Below, in pieces: positions 18,294-19,000 of a DNA stretch of 19,000 bases. Both the position numbers and the translations under genes were made by a program. The stretch is taken from positions 3,173,240-3,192,239 of the forward strand of contig FN649746.1 of assembly GCA_000310025.1 (NCBI GenBank), given 5' to 3'. Source of the DNA: Ectocarpus siliculosus (Eukaryota; Sar; Phaeophyceae; Ectocarpales; Ectocarpaceae). Positions within the stretch are counted from its first letter, which is position 1; each line of letters starts with the position of its first letter. The notes beneath the pieces are model-generated. The model saw only the letters and a program-made list of their open reading frames with translations. It was not told where the DNA came from and made no database searches.

Positions 18294-19000
18294 CTGCTCG
18301 ACAGCAGCAGCAGCAGCAGCAGCAACAACAACAACGACCACAACAGCCCCACCATCAACATCAGCGTCATGATACATGTATCATCATCATCATCATCCTC
18401 AGCAGCAGCACGGGCATCTGCCACAAAAAAACAGCATGGAGATATCAACAAAGGCCGACATCAGATCAAACCAAGCCTCACTCGAACGATGCTATCGACC
18501 CCCCCGCAGCAGCTGCAACATCTCCGGTATCTCCGACATGAGAGCATTCGGCATCAGGAATCACCGAAAAACAAAAACTCGCGTGTCTGACAAAAAAAAA
18601 ACGATTTCGAAGATGTGCGCACCTGGTACTCGCAGCTCAACAAAAGCCAGAGGCTAAATAGGGGTCCCGGTAGCCTATATCAGCGGTACCCACTAAACAC
18701 ACACCACCAATCAGAGTTTGATTTCTCCTACTGGTCAAAATCACTGTTTGTTTCTCTCGCTGGGCTTGCTTGACGGCGATAGCAGTGACGTTCAATACCC
18801 CTCGGCTCCCACCACTCATCAACAGTGGACCTAACTCGGTTTCCTGCAACGGCAAAGTTGGGGTTGGGGACAGGCCCTACGTGCCCCCTGCCTCGTAATG
18901 AACTTACTGTCTGTGGGTAGGCAGCCCCCCCCCCCCCCACGAAAAAAACCCCCCCCTACCTTTGCCTGCTCCCCTGCCCCTGCCCCGACAGAACCAAACC
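18294..19000 (-). other. Right edge, no exon assigned
   Basis: The 5' end of the DENN gene should lie here or beyond the window. I see possible acceptors on the minus strand (for example TTTGCCGTTGCAG near 18850), but no reading frame I can tie to uDENN. Homopolymer runs are at about 18592-18601 (A) and 18927-18939 (C). Confidence 0.4.
18300..18336 (+). repeat. (CAG)n-(CAA)n microsatellite at a splice acceptor
   Basis: CAGCAGCAG units grade into CAACAACAA. On the minus strand this is TTG/CTG repeat directly upstream of the AG at 18294-18295. A separate (ATC)n run is at 18378-18399. Confidence 0.9.

Overview
The window looks like nuclear DNA of a brown alga or a close stramenopile relative. 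The main evidence is a protein with nine copies of the EsV-1-7 cysteine/histidine repeat, a family strongly expanded in brown algae. Supporting evidence is GC-rich exons set in long, repeat-filled GT-AG introns and a short TTAGGG-type (CCCTAA) interstitial tract. I see no prokaryotic gene organisation, rRNA, tRNA or CRISPR. All gene models were built by hand from reading frame, splice-site sequence and intron phase; no transcript data were available.

Left part, plus strand (1-5493). A GC-rich exon (38-1698) encodes a low-complexity protein with poly-Gln, poly-Ala and Gly tracts. It ends at a strong GTGAGT donor just before its in-frame stop. At 4410 a second exon begins after a pyrimidine-rich acceptor and encodes the nine EsV-1-7 repeats. 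Donor and acceptor phases agree (2/2), so I propose one gene of about 914 codons with a 2.7-kb intron. That intron holds an antisense, frameshifted remnant that looks like the C-terminal half of a reverse-transcriptase element. It also has a (GA)n microsatellite and a 57-bp inverted repeat sitting just inside the two intron ends.

Middle (5494 to about 11300). I see no convincing exon. The plus strand is G/T-rich up to about 7.7 kb and A/C-rich afterwards. This fits two convergently transcribed genes whose long 3' regions meet there. The A/C-rich side holds a diverged direct repeat, the telomere-like tract, a G22 run, a MITE-like element and a (TTG)27 microsatellite.

Right part, minus strand (11327-18293). 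Seven well-supported exons and one tentative upstream exon assemble into a DENN-domain protein, a family of Rab guanine-nucleotide exchange factors. The recognisable pieces, in order, are an LLLEK-type cDENN helix, ALLSLLDPFK, WEGVFVPVVP...SPVPALVGV, VLDLDANN, and a dDENN end with RTQMFVSFVE. Six consecutive exon junctions agree in phase. At least five of the introns carry their own tandem repeat, and in two of them the repeated unit contains the 5' splice site itself. The extreme N-terminus and the C-terminal exon(s) of this gene were not identified.
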